In this document: positions 63,678 to 64,000 of the stretch, piece by piece | How positions within the stretch are numbered: the stretch's first letter is position 1 | Layout of the letters: each line of letters opens with the position of its first letter | From: JBBSUQ01 sp964389755 | GTDB taxonomy: Bacteria > Bacteroidota > Bacteroidia > Flavobacteriales_D > Crocinitomicaceae | Reading direction: 5' to 3' | Assembly: GCA_964389755.1 (NCBI GenBank) | Contig: CAYMEW010000014.1 | Span: 1 to 64,000, forward strand | DNA: 64,000 bases | Translations under genes and position numbers: made by a program | The notes under the pieces: generated by a model | Seen by the model: the letters and a program-made list of their open reading frames with translations, nothing else | The model's database searches: none | Told to the model about the DNA's origin: nothing

Positions 63678-64000
63678 TTAGTATTCCTTCAGGAGTTCGA
63701 GCATGTTTTCGGGGTGCTGCAGCGCATGGAATCCGAATTTTTGATACAATCCGTGTGCATCTTTCGTAGCAAGGCGCCACACACGCACACTTTGCAAAGC
63801 GTTGTGTGAGAGAATAGCGTTGATCAGTACCTGCGAATAACCCTTTTTACGATGCGCGGGATCGATGAATACATCCATGATATAGGCAAACTGTACGTGA
63901 TCGCTCACCACGCGGGCATACCCGATTTGCTTTTCATCCAGGTATACGCCGAAGTTCACTGAATTCCGGATGCAGGTAAGCATTTCGGATTTTGCCCGTC
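63678..64000 (-). CDS. GNAT acetyltransferase, start cut by right edge
   Basis: The last 101 residues and a few upstream codons of a GNAT protein are visible. GVYLDEKQIGYARVVSDH and YIMDVFIDPAHRKKGYSQVLINAI (acetyl-CoA-binding motif A), then WRLATKDAHGLYQKFGF, match the common small GNAT family in which the N-terminus lies about 40 residues further upstream. The frame is open to base 64000. Met at 63983 is not the true start. Substrate unknown. Confidence 0.8.
   Translation of the reverse strand, partial: RAKSEMLTCIRNSVNFGVYLDEKQIGYARVVSDHVQFAYIMDVFIDPAHRKKGYSQVLINAILSHNALQSVRVWRLATKDAHGLYQKFGFHALQHPENMLELLKEY

Noticed and set aside
1..64000. CRISPR arrays, tRNA or rRNA genes, transposases, prophage
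   Set aside because: None recognised: no regularly spaced repeats, no TPsiC-arm tRNA signature noticed, no transposase or integrase frame.

Overview
The window is chromosomal DNA of a Bacteroidota member, most likely from the Flavobacteriia and related lineages. The evidence is a full-length SprA (the type IX secretion, T9SS, outer-membrane translocon), five secreted proteins ending in T9SS sorting domains (three type A, two type B), Bacteroidota-type promoters (TAnnTTTG -7 boxes) and no clear Shine-Dalgarno sequences. Genes are dense on both strands. I saw no rRNA, tRNA, CRISPR array, insertion sequence or prophage. The genus cannot be fixed from the sequence alone.

Layout. 1-3843 (-): a very large toxin-like protein that runs off the left edge and is broken by one apparent one-base frameshift. 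4099-6176: metK and a metallophosphoesterase. 6187-17640: an accessory cell-surface region with two related type B T9SS proteins, a type A lectin-like T9SS protein, a TPR/membrane/HTH regulator-like protein and a secreted protein of unknown function. 17664-27514: aldehyde dehydrogenase, lipoprotein, OmpA-family protein, FUSC transporter-like protein, rRNA pseudouridine synthase, outer-membrane protein and recJ. 27585-33446: a SprB-repeat T9SS protein and a PIF1-like helicase. 33451-44090 (-): the operon maeB-ruvA-sprA-GNAT. 44208-52027: an Omp28/thioredoxin-like T9SS protein, a sirtuin, hemD with a DUF4271 membrane protein, glutaryl-CoA dehydrogenase, a TIGR01777 epimerase-like protein and PIN-PhoH. 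52277-64000: mostly lineage-specific proteins, two tandem DUF4836-like paralogues, a RidA-TPR-methyltransferase operon, MORN-repeat and lipoprotein genes, an EndoH-like GH18 enzyme and a GNAT gene cut by the right edge.

The most interesting signal is regulatory. Each of the three T9SS cargo genes at 6279, 10414 and 15584 has a direct repeat TTGTCY-N5-TTGTCY, with exactly 11 bp between repeat starts, 77-92 bp upstream of its ATG and 47-51 bp upstream of a plausible -7 box. The middle gene is not homologous to the other two, so duplication alone does not explain the shared site. I did not find the repeat upstream of the other two T9SS cargo genes. This looks like an operator for a small surface-protein regulon; the membrane-anchored TPR/HTH protein encoded inside the region (8665-10311) is the obvious but unproven candidate regulator.

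Second, an aldehyde dehydrogenase of the 2-aminomuconic semialdehyde type, a RidA protein resembling 2-aminomuconate deaminase and a glutaryl-CoA dehydrogenase lie apart in the window but would fit one route, the lower kynurenine/tryptophan pathway to crotonyl-CoA. Third, two genes (near 2670 and 62375) are each interrupted by one extra base in a homopolymer, which is either sequencing error or slippage-type variation.
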